A stretch of 45,523 nt of DNA from Bryobacterales bacterium (lineage in GTDB: Bacteria > Acidobacteriota > Terriglobia > Bryobacterales > Bryobacteraceae): positions 1 through 45,523 of the forward strand of contig JAHCHD010000021.1 of the NCBI GenBank assembly GCA_026129915.1, in the 5' to 3' direction. Position 1 is the first letter of the stretch, and each line of letters starts with the position of its first letter. This document shows positions 36,148 through 44,381 of the stretch, in pieces. Under the pieces are notes generated by a model. That model was not told the DNA's origin, made no database searches, and saw nothing but the letters and a program-made list of their open reading frames with translations. The translations under genes and the position numbers were made by a program.

Positions 36148-37413
36148 CTAACGGTCCGCGCCTGCCTCCTGCGGCCGCGTTGTCTCCGTAATCCAATTGG
36201 CAAGGTTGTCGAAGAAACCAGGGGGCCAGGTCGCGTCGGTCGAGTATGTATCGGCCCCCAACAGCATGCGATGGTTTGCGCCGGATACCACATCCAATGT
36301 CCAATCCCCGCGCTCGTTACTCTCAAAGTACTGCGTAAAGCGCTCGCGAAGCGTCTCGGGAAGGCTCTGCGGATCCTCGCTCCCAGCGACGATCCGGATC
36401 GGGACCCGTGCGTCCTTCCACAACGCCGCGGCATCAAAACCCATCGTGGCCGCAACGGCTCCGGTGGTTCCGGCCTGCGGGGGCTCCGCCGGGAATCCGG
36501 CAGCGGCAAACCACGGCTCCTTTGCTGCGGCATCCCAGCGCAGGATCAAGTCCGAGCGAGCGCTTCCGATGTCGCCGGTTCGCAAATTCTCAGCGAGGTC
36601 GCGCACCAAACCACGGGCCACTTCCACCTGCTCCGCACCAAATCCTTCCGATCTCAGCTCACGGTCAAGGAACGCAACCGCGCGTTCCTCCGGAGAAATA
36701 CCCGTGGGCGCCAGCAACACGCCATAGTTCAGTCGGTTGGTCTTCTGCAGAGTAAATGGCACCACCCATTCGTTCTCGTAGAAACCCACTACGCCCGCGC
36801 GGCGCATGTAGATCTCGTTCACTTTCTCCAGCAGGTCCAGCACATAGATCACATCCTCGCCCCGCGATGTCAGGTCCACTGGCGATAGCAGCCCAGGCTC
36901 CGTCACTGCTGATCGCCCATAGGCCACAGCAGCCACGCCGCGCCGGGCAAGGGCTTTGGCCACAAACACATTGCGTGCAAAGGCGTCCTCGCTGCCATCC
37001 GGCATCAGCAGCGCAACGGGTAACTCATAGCGATTCACCGGCAGGAAGAGCGTTCCGCCCACCACCATGCTGGTAACTTCCTGCGTCTCCTGGTTATCAG
37101 TTTCGATAGTGACGGCAAGATCCAAACGCCGGTAAAGAAACCGTGTCTGCTGCAGGGTCTGGAAGCTGGTCCACACCGTGAAGCCTGCCAAACCAAATGC
37201 GATCAACAGGCCCTTCCGGCCATTTGGCGACTGCGGCATCACAAAGAACAGCCCCACCGCAAAAAACAGCGCAGCTAACGATCCCCAGATGGCGATCTCC
37301 TCCACGGGCCAGCGCACGGCAAGCGGGCTCTCAATCTGGTATGCGCAGAAGATCACACCGAAGCATGTTGCCGCGGTCATCACCCAGAACATCACGCGCA
37401 GTGAGGTATTCAT
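36148..37413 (-). CDS. Membrane-anchored alpha/beta-hydrolase-like protein lacking the nucleophile
   Basis: A 421-residue protein with three N-terminal transmembrane helices (about residues 8-25, 40-58 and 68-84) and a soluble part of alpha/beta-hydrolase type (about 120-405). The strand-turn that should hold the nucleophile reads VVGFYENEW (Y212 in place of Ser in G-x-S-x-G). An acid-position Asp (IVAGSEDP, D347) and a terminal His (SGANHRM, H381) are kept. So the fold is recognisable but Ser hydrolase chemistry is unlikely; it may be a pseudoenzyme or use another mechanism. The DUF-level family is not recognised. It is divergent from plsY with a 157-nt gap. Confidence 0.75.
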   Translation of the reverse strand: MNTSLRVMFWVMTAATCFGVIFCAYQIESPLAVRWPVEEIAIWGSLAALFFAVGLFFVMPQSPNGRKGLLIAFGLAGFTVWTSFQTLQQTRFLYRRLDLAVTIETDNQETQEVTSMVVGGTLFLPVNRYELPVALLMPDGSEDAFARNVFVAKALARRGVAAVAYGRSAVTEPGLLSPVDLTSRGEDVIYVLDLLEKVNEIYMRRAGVVGFYENEWVVPFTLQKTNRLNYGVLLAPTGISPEERAVAFLDRELRSEGFGAEQVEVARGLVRDLAENLRTGDIGSARSDLILRWDAAAKEPWFAAAGFPAEPPQAGTTGAVAATMGFDAAALWKDARVPIRIVAGSEDPQSLPETLRERFTQYFESNERGDWTLDVVSGANHRMLLGADTYSTDATWPPGFFDNLANWITETTRPQEAGADR

Positions 37414-37570
37414 GCTGCCACCATTCTAGCGTTCCGAGGAAGCATCTCTTCAGACACAGTTTGCGGCGACACAGTCAGCCGCGTCGCCCCTTGCGTCGCT
37501 GCCATTTCCGATGCCAGGATTCTCCGAACTCCTCTCCCAGTTTCGCTATAGCCTAGGATAGAGCTAGCTC

Positions 37571-38164
37571 ATGACTTTCGCCGCTGCCATCCTAATCGCC
37601 TACCTGTTGGGTTCCATTCCCTTTGGCCTCCTTCTTGTTCGCTGGCGCACGGGCGTTGACGTCCGCAGCAAAGGCAGCGGCAACATCGGCGCCACGAACG
37701 TCGCCCGAACCGCTGGACGCGCACTGGGCATCACCACCCTGCTGCTGGACGTGGGCAAAGGTGCGGCAGCCGTGCTGATCGCCCGTCTCCTCAGCGGTGG
37801 AGACCCCGTCGCCATGGCGGCCGCCACCTTCGCGGTACTGTGCGGACACATGTTCCCGGTATGGCTGCGCTTCCAGGGAGGCAAGGCCGTCGCGAGCGCC
37901 ATGGGCGCATTTCTGGTGCTCACCCCATGGGCGATGATCGCCACCATTCTCATCTTTCTGCCACTCATTTGGAAGACCCGCTACGTGTCGTTTTCCTCGA
38001 TTGTCGCCGCCGCCGTCCTACCTCTGGGTATTTGGCTGCTTACGCACAATGCACTCTATCTGTTGGTTGCGGCGATGAGCGCCGCACTGATTATCTATAA
38101 GCACAAGGGCAATATCGCCCGATTGCGGGCGGGCACCGAAAACCGCCTGGGGAGCAAAGCCTGA
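37571..38164 (+). CDS. plsY: Glycerol-3-phosphate acyltransferase PlsY
   Basis: A 197-residue integral membrane enzyme that transfers acyl from acyl-phosphate to glycerol-3-phosphate, the first step of phospholipid synthesis. Motif 1 (VRSKGSGNIGATNVAR), motif 2 (FQGGKAVAS) and a motif 3 region (ALYLLVAAMSAALIIYKHKGNIARLRAGTE) are intact; about five transmembrane helices. It overlaps gpsA by one base (TGATG at 38162-38166). The two enzymes make and acylate glycerol-3-phosphate, so the pairing makes functional sense. The upstream divergent gap presumably holds its promoter. Confidence 0.97.
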   Translation: MTFAAAILIAYLLGSIPFGLLLVRWRTGVDVRSKGSGNIGATNVARTAGRALGITTLLLDVGKGAAAVLIARLLSGGDPVAMAAATFAVLCGHMFPVWLRFQGGKAVASAMGAFLVLTPWAMIATILIFLPLIWKTRYVSFSSIVAAAVLPLGIWLLTHNALYLLVAAMSAALIIYKHKGNIARLRAGTENRLGSKA

Positions 38165-39162
38165 TGCAGACTTTGGCCGTCGTGGGAGCAGGTAGCTGGG
38201 GAACCGCCCTCGCCATCGCACTGGCGAGCAGAACCGAACGTCTCCACCTCTGGGTACGAGAACATCAGATCGCGGAGTCCATCAACAGCAAGCACCGCAA
38301 CCTTACCTACCTTCCGGAATTCACAATCCCTGCCAATGTAACGGCATTTACTGATTACGAGGACTGCCTCCACGGCGCCGAAATGGTCCTGCTTGCACCA
38401 CCCTCCCACGCCATGCGCCGCCTGGTCCTCTACGCGCTGCCCTGGCTCCGCGCGGACGCCATCCTTGTGAGCGCCACCAAAGGGCTCGAAGAAAACACGC
38501 ACCTCCGCATGAGCGAAGTGGTGCGCGAGGTTACTGCCGCCGCCTTCAGCCCAAAGCTGGCTGTGCTCTCTGGCCCCAGTTTCGCCAGGGAAGTCGCTGC
38601 GGGCGAGCCGGCGGCCCTGGTGATCGCCTCCCAGGATCCGGGCATCGCCCATGCGGTGCAATCCGCGCTCTCTGGCAGCGCGCTCCGCCTTTACACCAAC
38701 GACGACCCCGTTGGCGTGGAGTTAGGCGCCTCCCTGAAGAATGTCATCGCCATTGCCGCGGGCGTTTGCGCCGGCCTGGGACTTGGCAGCAACACGCGAG
38801 CGGCACTCATCAGCCGCGGCTTGGCCGAAATCACGCGTCTCGCCACCGCCCTCGGTGGCAAGCCCCAAACCCTTGCTGGCCTTGCGGGGCTGGGCGACCT
38901 GGTGCTCACCTGCACGGGCGAGCTGTCGCGCAACCGCACCTTGGGCATTGAGCTTGCCAGAGGCCGAAAGCTGGGCGATGTCCTCAGCGGAATGACAATG
39001 GTTGCCGAAGGCGTGAACACCACCTTTGCCGCACTGCAGCTCGCGGAGACCGCGGGCGTGGAAATGCCCATCACCGCACAGATGGCTCAGGTTCTTGAAG
39101 GACGCCGAACACCGGATGCCGCACTTCGTGAGTTAATGGAGCGCATGCCCCGTCCGGAATAG
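38164..39162 (+). CDS. gpsA: NAD(P)-dependent glycerol-3-phosphate dehydrogenase
   Basis: A 332-residue enzyme reducing dihydroxyacetone phosphate to glycerol-3-phosphate. The Rossmann motif VVGAGSWGTALAI starts at residue 5, and VLSGPSFAREVA, VGVELGASLKNVIAIAAG (with catalytic Lys) and GLAGLGDLVLTCTGELSRNR are all present. Complete and normal length. It is translationally coupled to plsY and ends 31 nt before a sulfatase gene on the same strand. Confidence 0.97.
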   Translation: MQTLAVVGAGSWGTALAIALASRTERLHLWVREHQIAESINSKHRNLTYLPEFTIPANVTAFTDYEDCLHGAEMVLLAPPSHAMRRLVLYALPWLRADAILVSATKGLEENTHLRMSEVVREVTAAAFSPKLAVLSGPSFAREVAAGEPAALVIASQDPGIAHAVQSALSGSALRLYTNDDPVGVELGASLKNVIAIAAGVCAGLGLGSNTRAALISRGLAEITRLATALGGKPQTLAGLAGLGDLVLTCTGELSRNRTLGIELARGRKLGDVLSGMTMVAEGVNTTFAALQLAETAGVEMPITAQMAQVLEGRRTPDAALRELMERMPRPE

Positions 39163-39193
39163 CGCGATACGTCTGCCATGAAGGAGACCCGCC

Positions 39194-40693
39194 ATGCCAC
39201 CCGACTCTATCGGCCAGAGCCATCTCCCACCCAGCAGGCCCGTGCGACGTACCTTCCTTGCTGCGGGGCTTGGTCTGGCCGCCGCCCCCGCACTTCTTCG
39301 TGCGGCGTCGGCGCGCCCCAACGTGCTGTGGATCATGACCGACGAACAGCGCCCTGATTCCGTGGGTTGTTATGGTTCCCCTTGGGCACGCACTCCCCAC
39401 CTCGACGCGCTGGCGGCCCAAGGGTCAATCTTCACCAGTACCTATGTGCCGGCTCCGGTGTGTGTCGCTTGCCGTAGTGCGCTGCTAACTGGCAAGCGTG
39501 CGTCCAGCATTGGCGTGTTGCACAACCAGGCGCGGCTCCGTGACGACACCACCTTCCTTCCCTGGCGCTTCGCCGACACCGGCTACCAGACAGCGTCATT
39601 CGGCAAGAAACACTACTTCGTGAAAGGGCGGCAGGCCTTTCAAACGGAAGCCGGCGCCGCTGACGACAAGCACGTCAACGGCACGCGCTATCTGCAAAGC
39701 CATAAACCGGAAGATTGGAACGCCCTCATTTACGAGAGTCGCGCCGCGAATGGCTTGCGGCGATCCTGGATTCTCGCCGGGGAGTTTCCCGCACCCGAGG
39801 AGGAGTGCGCCGAACGCGTGAATGCACAACTCGCCATGGACTGGCTGGCTGCCCGCGACTCCAGCAAGCCTTTCTTTTTGCGTCTTTCCTTGAACGCGCC
39901 GCATACACCCGTGGTCATGCCGCGCCGCTTCGTGAACACGGTGGATGCCGGCGCCGTCCAGCTCACCTTACCTACTGAGGCGCAACTCAATGGCCAGCCC
40001 GCTCGCGAGCGGGAGGCCCTGCGCCCCTTCCAGGGCACAAGCCACTTGAGTTTGGATGCGATACGCCGCCTGCGCCAAGCCTATTACGCGCGCGTCGCCT
40101 TTCTGGATGACGTTGTCGGCGGCTTCCTCGATTGGATGCGCACCCGCGGGCTGCTTGAAAACACGATCGTCGCCTTCATGAGTGACCACGGTACTCACAT
40201 TGCTGACCAGGGCATGCTGCAAAAGCAAACCTTTTACGAGCAGGTGGGAACGGTGCCTTTCTTCGTCGCCTGGCCCGGCAATCTGCCTGCCGGGCGGCGC
40301 ATTACCCAGCCCGTGAATGTGGGCAGCCTGATGGCTACCTTCCTTCACCTGGCCGGGCTGCCTACCGTCGGATCCCACTACCCTAGCCTTGCACCTGCCT
40401 TACGGGGCCACGCCCCCGCCCCGGCTGAACCTGTGTTCAGCGAGCTGGCCTATGGCTATCAGGGCTACCGCGACCACCACCGGCAGGTGATGATCCGCGA
40501 CGGGCGTCACAAGCTGGTGCTCTTCCAGGATCCCAAGGATCCCCGGCGCTTCCACGGTAACGAAGACGGTGCGCTTTACGATCTGGAAGTTGACCCGCAG
40601 GAAACCAGAAATCTCTTTCGGCTCTCCGCCAGCCAGCCCCATATTCAGCGCTTGCGGCAGTCCATCCGCGCCTGGGATCAGCGCCTTGCTTGA
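39194..40693 (+). CDS. Tat-exported sulfatase with CxAxR maturation motif
   Basis: A 499-residue arylsulfatase-type enzyme. A twin-arginine-like leader (VRRTFLAAGLGLAAA, residues 17-31) suggests export. The metal site Asp is in NVLWIMTDEQRPD (D50), and C-V-A-C-R (residues 90-94) replaces the usual C-x-P-S-R that formylglycine-generating enzymes modify; the following LLTGK is normal. A second metal site (FMSDHGTHIADQGMLQK) is intact. AAGGAG lies 8 nt before the ATG. Together with the MFS transporter next door it may act on sulfated sugars. The substrate is unknown, and no FGE or anSME gene is in the window. Confidence 0.9.
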   Translation: MPPDSIGQSHLPPSRPVRRTFLAAGLGLAAAPALLRAASARPNVLWIMTDEQRPDSVGCYGSPWARTPHLDALAAQGSIFTSTYVPAPVCVACRSALLTGKRASSIGVLHNQARLRDDTTFLPWRFADTGYQTASFGKKHYFVKGRQAFQTEAGAADDKHVNGTRYLQSHKPEDWNALIYESRAANGLRRSWILAGEFPAPEEECAERVNAQLAMDWLAARDSSKPFFLRLSLNAPHTPVVMPRRFVNTVDAGAVQLTLPTEAQLNGQPAREREALRPFQGTSHLSLDAIRRLRQAYYARVAFLDDVVGGFLDWMRTRGLLENTIVAFMSDHGTHIADQGMLQKQTFYEQVGTVPFFVAWPGNLPAGRRITQPVNVGSLMATFLHLAGLPTVGSHYPSLAPALRGHAPAPAEPVFSELAYGYQGYRDHHRQVMIRDGRHKLVLFQDPKDPRRFHGNEDGALYDLEVDPQETRNLFRLSASQPHIQRLRQSIRAWDQRLA

Positions 40694-40755
40694 CGGGAAT
40701 TCCACCCATGCCTATCCCTAGTAGACTGGTACTCTTCGCGAGGTGCCAATAGTCC

Positions 40756-42027
40756 ATGCGCATTCCTGGATTCCGCTGGTGGATCGCCATCCTCTTGTTC
40801 GGGGCCTCCGCCCTGAGTTTCTTCGATCGCCAAGTGCTCAGCGTGCTGGCGCCTGCCATCCTCAAGGACCTTGAAATCACTAACCGCGAGTACTCCTACG
40901 CTGTCTCTGCCTTCACCCTGGCGTACAGCGTGATGTTCACCGTCGGCGGCCGCATCATCGATCGCATCGGCACCCGTCTGGGCCTCGGCCTTACCGTCGC
41001 CTTTTGGACCCTGGCCAGCCTTCTCCACGCAGTCGCGCAGAATGCCGCGCAACTCACTGGCTACCGCCTGATGCTCGGTATCGGCGAGGGTGGCTGCTTC
41101 CCTGGCGCCGCCAAGGGCATCCTCGAATGGTTCCCCGCGCACGAAAGGGCGCTGGCCATGGGCATCGCCACTACCGGAGGTTCCGCGTTCGGCGCTGTCC
41201 TCGCTCCCCCGCTCATTGTGCTGGCCTCGCAACTGGTGGGCTGGCGCGGAGCCTTCATTGCCACAGGTCTGATTGGCGTTGCCTGGGTGCTCCTGTGGTT
41301 TCTGTTCTTCCGTTCGCCTGAGTCTTCCACCCATGTGCGCCACGAGGAACGTGCCATGATCCTCGCCGAACGCGGAAAGCCTGGCACAGCCTCGGAAGTG
41401 GCATGGCCCTGGGCTGCGCTGCTCGGTAGTCGCGAGGTCTGGGGACTGGTGGCCACCCGGTTCCTCCTGGACCCCGTGTTCTACTTCTACATGTTCTGGA
41501 TCCCCCAATACCTGTCCGAAGAGCGCGGGGCTTCGCTCGAAGACATCGGTCGCGTGGCGTGGATTCCATTTCTTACCCTGGGCATTTCCTCCATGCTCGG
41601 TGGCGCGCTCTCCGATGCTCTTGTCCGGCGCGGCTTCACCATCAACCGGGCACGCAAAGGCATCATGGCCGCCGCCGCCCTGCTCACCCCGGTTTCCATC
41701 CTCGCGCTGGTTACCCCCAATCTCACGGCCGCTGTCGCCCTGCTGGGCGTCCTCATGTTCGCTCACGGCTTCTGGATGACGAACTACATGACGATGATCG
41801 GTGACCTCTTCCCCTCCTCCACTGTGGGTACCGTCGTCGGATTGTCGGGCACCGCTGGCGGGCTCGGCGGCTTCCTCAGCACCCTGCTGATCGGGCAGAC
41901 CATCTCCATCGTCGGCTACGGCCCCATGTTCCTTATTTGCGGCCTGCTGTATCCCGTCGGATTCGCAATCCTCGCGCTCAGCATCCCTCGCTTGCAGCGG
42001 TTGGAAAAACCCCTGCTGGCAGGTTAG
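40756..42027 (+). CDS. MFS transporter, ACS family (hexuronate-type)
   Basis: A 423-residue 12-helix transporter. The WWIAILLFGASALSFFDRQVLSVLAP start and the loop 2-3 motif (GGRIIDRIGTRLG) are typical of the anion:cation symporter subfamily, which includes ExuT and related hexuronate/organic acid carriers; the YRLMLGIGEGGCFPGAAKG segment is the same family. Substrates are likely uronates, glucarate-type acids or phthalate-like anions. It follows the sulfatase gene by 62 nt and may bring in desulfated sugar acids; this is inference. Confidence 0.92.
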   Translation: MRIPGFRWWIAILLFGASALSFFDRQVLSVLAPAILKDLEITNREYSYAVSAFTLAYSVMFTVGGRIIDRIGTRLGLGLTVAFWTLASLLHAVAQNAAQLTGYRLMLGIGEGGCFPGAAKGILEWFPAHERALAMGIATTGGSAFGAVLAPPLIVLASQLVGWRGAFIATGLIGVAWVLLWFLFFRSPESSTHVRHEERAMILAERGKPGTASEVAWPWAALLGSREVWGLVATRFLLDPVFYFYMFWIPQYLSEERGASLEDIGRVAWIPFLTLGISSMLGGALSDALVRRGFTINRARKGIMAAAALLTPVSILALVTPNLTAAVALLGVLMFAHGFWMTNYMTMIGDLFPSSTVGTVVGLSGTAGGLGGFLSTLLIGQTISIVGYGPMFLICGLLYPVGFAILALSIPRLQRLEKPLLAG

Positions 42028-42064
42028 CGTTCGGTGGCCGTACATCCCCAAGGCACAACTTCCT

Positions 42065-42859
42065 ATGTCTGCTACTCAACTGCAATCCCTGATTCCCGCG
42101 CTCGAAGCGGCTGCCGCCGACGTCGGACGTCGATTCGTCGATACGCTTCAGCGCATCGCTCCGGAAGTGGGCGCAACCTGCATCAACGTTGCTGGCGGTG
42201 CCGCAAGCTACGCTGGCCCAGATAGCCCGCTCACCGGCGTCAAAGGGCTCCAGCCCCGCTTCACCCACCAGAACCTCGCCGAGATTGAGGACTTCTTTGC
42301 GAAATGTGGCGCGCCCGCCGTGGTGCTGGAACTGGCATCGTGGATTCCCTCCCCCCGGGTGGGAGACCTCGTCGCGCGAGGCTACCAGCAGGTTGCCGAA
42401 GAACTCGTCATCGTCCGCGACTTGGAGCTTCATCCCCGCAGCTTTACGCCTTCCCTGCCGGTGGAATCCGTTTCGGGGAGCGATACGTTTGCGCAGGTGA
42501 TGATCGAGTCTTTCAGCCTTCCCCATGAAGACAAATGGCGGCTTCTCGGCGAGGCCTTCTGCCAGATTGCGGGTACTTGGCCTGTTGCCGTCGTGGAAAA
42601 TGGCTGTTGGATGGGAGCCGCGCACCTGATGCTTTCCGGTGAAGTGGCAACCCTCGGCTGCGATGGCACTTTGCCCGCCTTCCGTGGCCGCGGCGTGCAG
42701 TGCGCGCTCATTCAGGAGAGGCTGCGTTTGGCTGCTCAGGCAGGCGCTCGCTGGGCCGTTGCCGAAGTGCTGCCCGACAGTGGTTCAATGCGAAACTATT
42801 TGCGCCACGGGTTTGAAGTTGTCTGCTCACGCCGTCACTGGGCGCGCGACCTGGCGTAG
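42065..42859 (+). CDS. GNAT-family N-acetyltransferase
   Basis: A 264-residue protein with a degenerate N-terminal half and a C-terminal GNAT domain (about residues 140-262). The acetyl-CoA pyrophosphate loop reads AFRGRGVQCALIQERL (about 207-222), matching Q/R-x-x-G-x-G/A with RGRG, and the domain ends YLRHGFEVV. It might act on amines of small molecules or peptides; the substrate is unknown. AAGG lies 11 nt before the ATG. The TAG stop at 42857-42859 is in the same frame as the hydrolase remnant that follows, but no fusion is implied. Confidence 0.85.
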   Translation: MSATQLQSLIPALEAAAADVGRRFVDTLQRIAPEVGATCINVAGGAASYAGPDSPLTGVKGLQPRFTHQNLAEIEDFFAKCGAPAVVLELASWIPSPRVGDLVARGYQQVAEELVIVRDLELHPRSFTPSLPVESVSGSDTFAQVMIESFSLPHEDKWRLLGEAFCQIAGTWPVAVVENGCWMGAAHLMLSGEVATLGCDGTLPAFRGRGVQCALIQERLRLAAQAGARWAVAEVLPDSGSMRNYLRHGFEVVCSRRHWARDLA

Positions 42860-43255
42860 TCTCAGGGCGCCCATGACTTCGTGCAGATCCACAAGTTCTT
42901 CCGCGACACCAGACTCACCCTGGCGGGGATGTCGCCCGACGACGCGATCGCCGGTGGCGACCCGTTCCAATGGAAGTGCATCCGCAATCACAACACCCTG
43001 ATTGTCTACGTGGCGAACCCGCAAGGCGACGAACCTTCCTGGCAGAATCCAGCGGAAAAGCCCGCTTCCGTGGCACTCACACTTCCGCAGGGAATCTATT
43101 CGGTCCGCTGGTTTCATCCAAAGACGGGTACCTGGCTCGATTCAGCGGACATCCCAGGTGGCCTGCAGCAGTTCCAGACCCCTCTGGGTCTGCCCGGGCT
43201 CGCCTCGGGCGACCGGGTATTGCTGCTTCGGCTACAAAGCTCCGGAAACCACTAG
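42860..43255 (+). pseudogene. C-terminal remnant of a DUF4038-type glycoside hydrolase-like gene
   Basis: About 130 codons in frame directly after the GNAT stop. The residues resemble the end of DUF4038/putative collagen-binding-domain glycoside hydrolases: an AHDFVQIHKFF helix with a LAGMSPDD segment that typically closes the TIM barrel, then a small beta domain with IVYVANPQ and VRWFHPKTGTWLDSADIPGG and a VLLLRL end. The barrel and catalytic region are missing. There is no Shine-Dalgarno at the only useful start (GTG at 42881). It is most simply a truncated relic after a deletion; a short secreted protein is less likely because no signal peptide exists. Confidence 0.6.
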
Positions 43256-43436
43256 CATAGGCCGTAGAACCGGCCACCCGAGCGAATAGCGTTGTGTTCA
43301 CCATGTCCTTAAGGATCGAGGACGTATGTTCCGTACCGCCGATATCGGGCACATCGTTCTTCATCTTCGCGGTTAGCCCAGACCAAACCGGAACAGATCC
43401 GGACGCGGTACCCGTCTGGCGTAGGACACTAGCGGT

Positions 43437-44381
43437 ATGCGTTGGATCGTCGCGCTAGTGTGCCTGCAGTTTGTGCCTGCCGCGATTCCGCAGTCAGGTG
43501 GCGCAGCATCCCCGGAGGTGCGCGCCGTCGCGCATCTGGTTAGTGAAGTGCCCGCATGGAGCCGCGAGAACGGTTGCTATTCGTGCCACAACAACGGAGA
43601 CGGGGCGCGTGCCCTTCTGCTGGCGCGTTCGCTTGGCTATGCAGTCCCTCACCAAGCAATCGATGACACGCTCCGCTGGCTGCGACAGCCAGACCGCTGG
43701 GAGGAAGGGGCCAAACATCCGATGGCCAGCGATACCCGCCTCGCGCGGCTGCATTTCGCCACGGCGCTTTCCCTTGCCGGCACCCTCGGCGAGAAGCCTC
43801 CGAATCAGGTGCTTGCCCGGAATGCGCAGTTGCTCGCAATGCAGCAGAGTAAGGACGGCGCCTGGCACGTAGATACCGGTTCCATGGTCGGTTCCCCCAT
43901 TACCTGGGGAAGCACTCTCGCCACGGTCTTGGCTGCAGATGTCCTTGCCGCTGCTGACGGCGCAAAGTACGCAGCGCACACCGCACAGGCGCGGAGTTGG
44001 CTGCGCAGCGCTCCACGCGAAAGCGTTCTCGACACGGCAGCCGTTCTGATCGCGTTTCCTGATGAACCCGGCATGAGCACTCAACTGATCGCCGCTCTGC
44101 TTCAGGCGCAAAACGCCGACGGGGGATGGGGACCTCAGCCGAGGCAGCGGGCCGAGACCTTCGATACCGCAATCGTGCTGATCGCGCTTGCCCGGCTCAG
44201 GCCCCAACATCAGCCGCTCGAAGCGATCAGCAAAGGCCGCGCCTTCTTGATTGGCCAGCAACTCGAAACTGGCGGATGGCCAGAGACAACCCGTCCCTCT
44301 GGGAGTTCGAGCTATGCGCACCACATCTCAACCTCTGCGTGGGCAACCATCGCCCTACTGCGCACGCACCCGGAACGTTAG
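43437..44381 (+). CDS. Secreted CxxCH protein with prenyltransferase/squalene-cyclase-type repeats
   Basis: A 314-residue protein with a signal peptide (about residues 1-19) and a haem c-type CYSCH motif (C47, C50, H51) followed by alpha/alpha-toroid repeats. Repeats of the type LLAMQQSKDGAWHVDTG, LLQAQNADGGWGPQP and FLIGQQLETGGWPETT are the QxxDGxW-like hallmarks of prenyltransferase and squalene cyclase folds. It lacks the DxDD cyclase motif, so it is not an obvious terpene cyclase. The haem-like motif next to a toroid domain is typical of large families in Acidobacteriota and Planctomycetota with unknown function. The only Shine-Dalgarno-like sequence is an AGGA about 10 nt upstream of the ATG. 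Its 3' end overlaps the convergent gene at 44355-44381. Confidence 0.8.
   Translation: MRWIVALVCLQFVPAAIPQSGGAASPEVRAVAHLVSEVPAWSRENGCYSCHNNGDGARALLLARSLGYAVPHQAIDDTLRWLRQPDRWEEGAKHPMASDTRLARLHFATALSLAGTLGEKPPNQVLARNAQLLAMQQSKDGAWHVDTGSMVGSPITWGSTLATVLAADVLAAADGAKYAAHTAQARSWLRSAPRESVLDTAAVLIAFPDEPGMSTQLIAALLQAQNADGGWGPQPRQRAETFDTAIVLIALARLRPQHQPLEAISKGRAFLIGQQLETGGWPETTRPSGSSSYAHHISTSAWATIALLRTHPER

Noticed and set aside
40678..42051. Long minus-strand ORF opposite the MFS transporter gene
   Set aside because: His/Gly/Glu-rich low-complexity translation typical of antisense reading of membrane protein codons; the transporter on the plus strand is clear.
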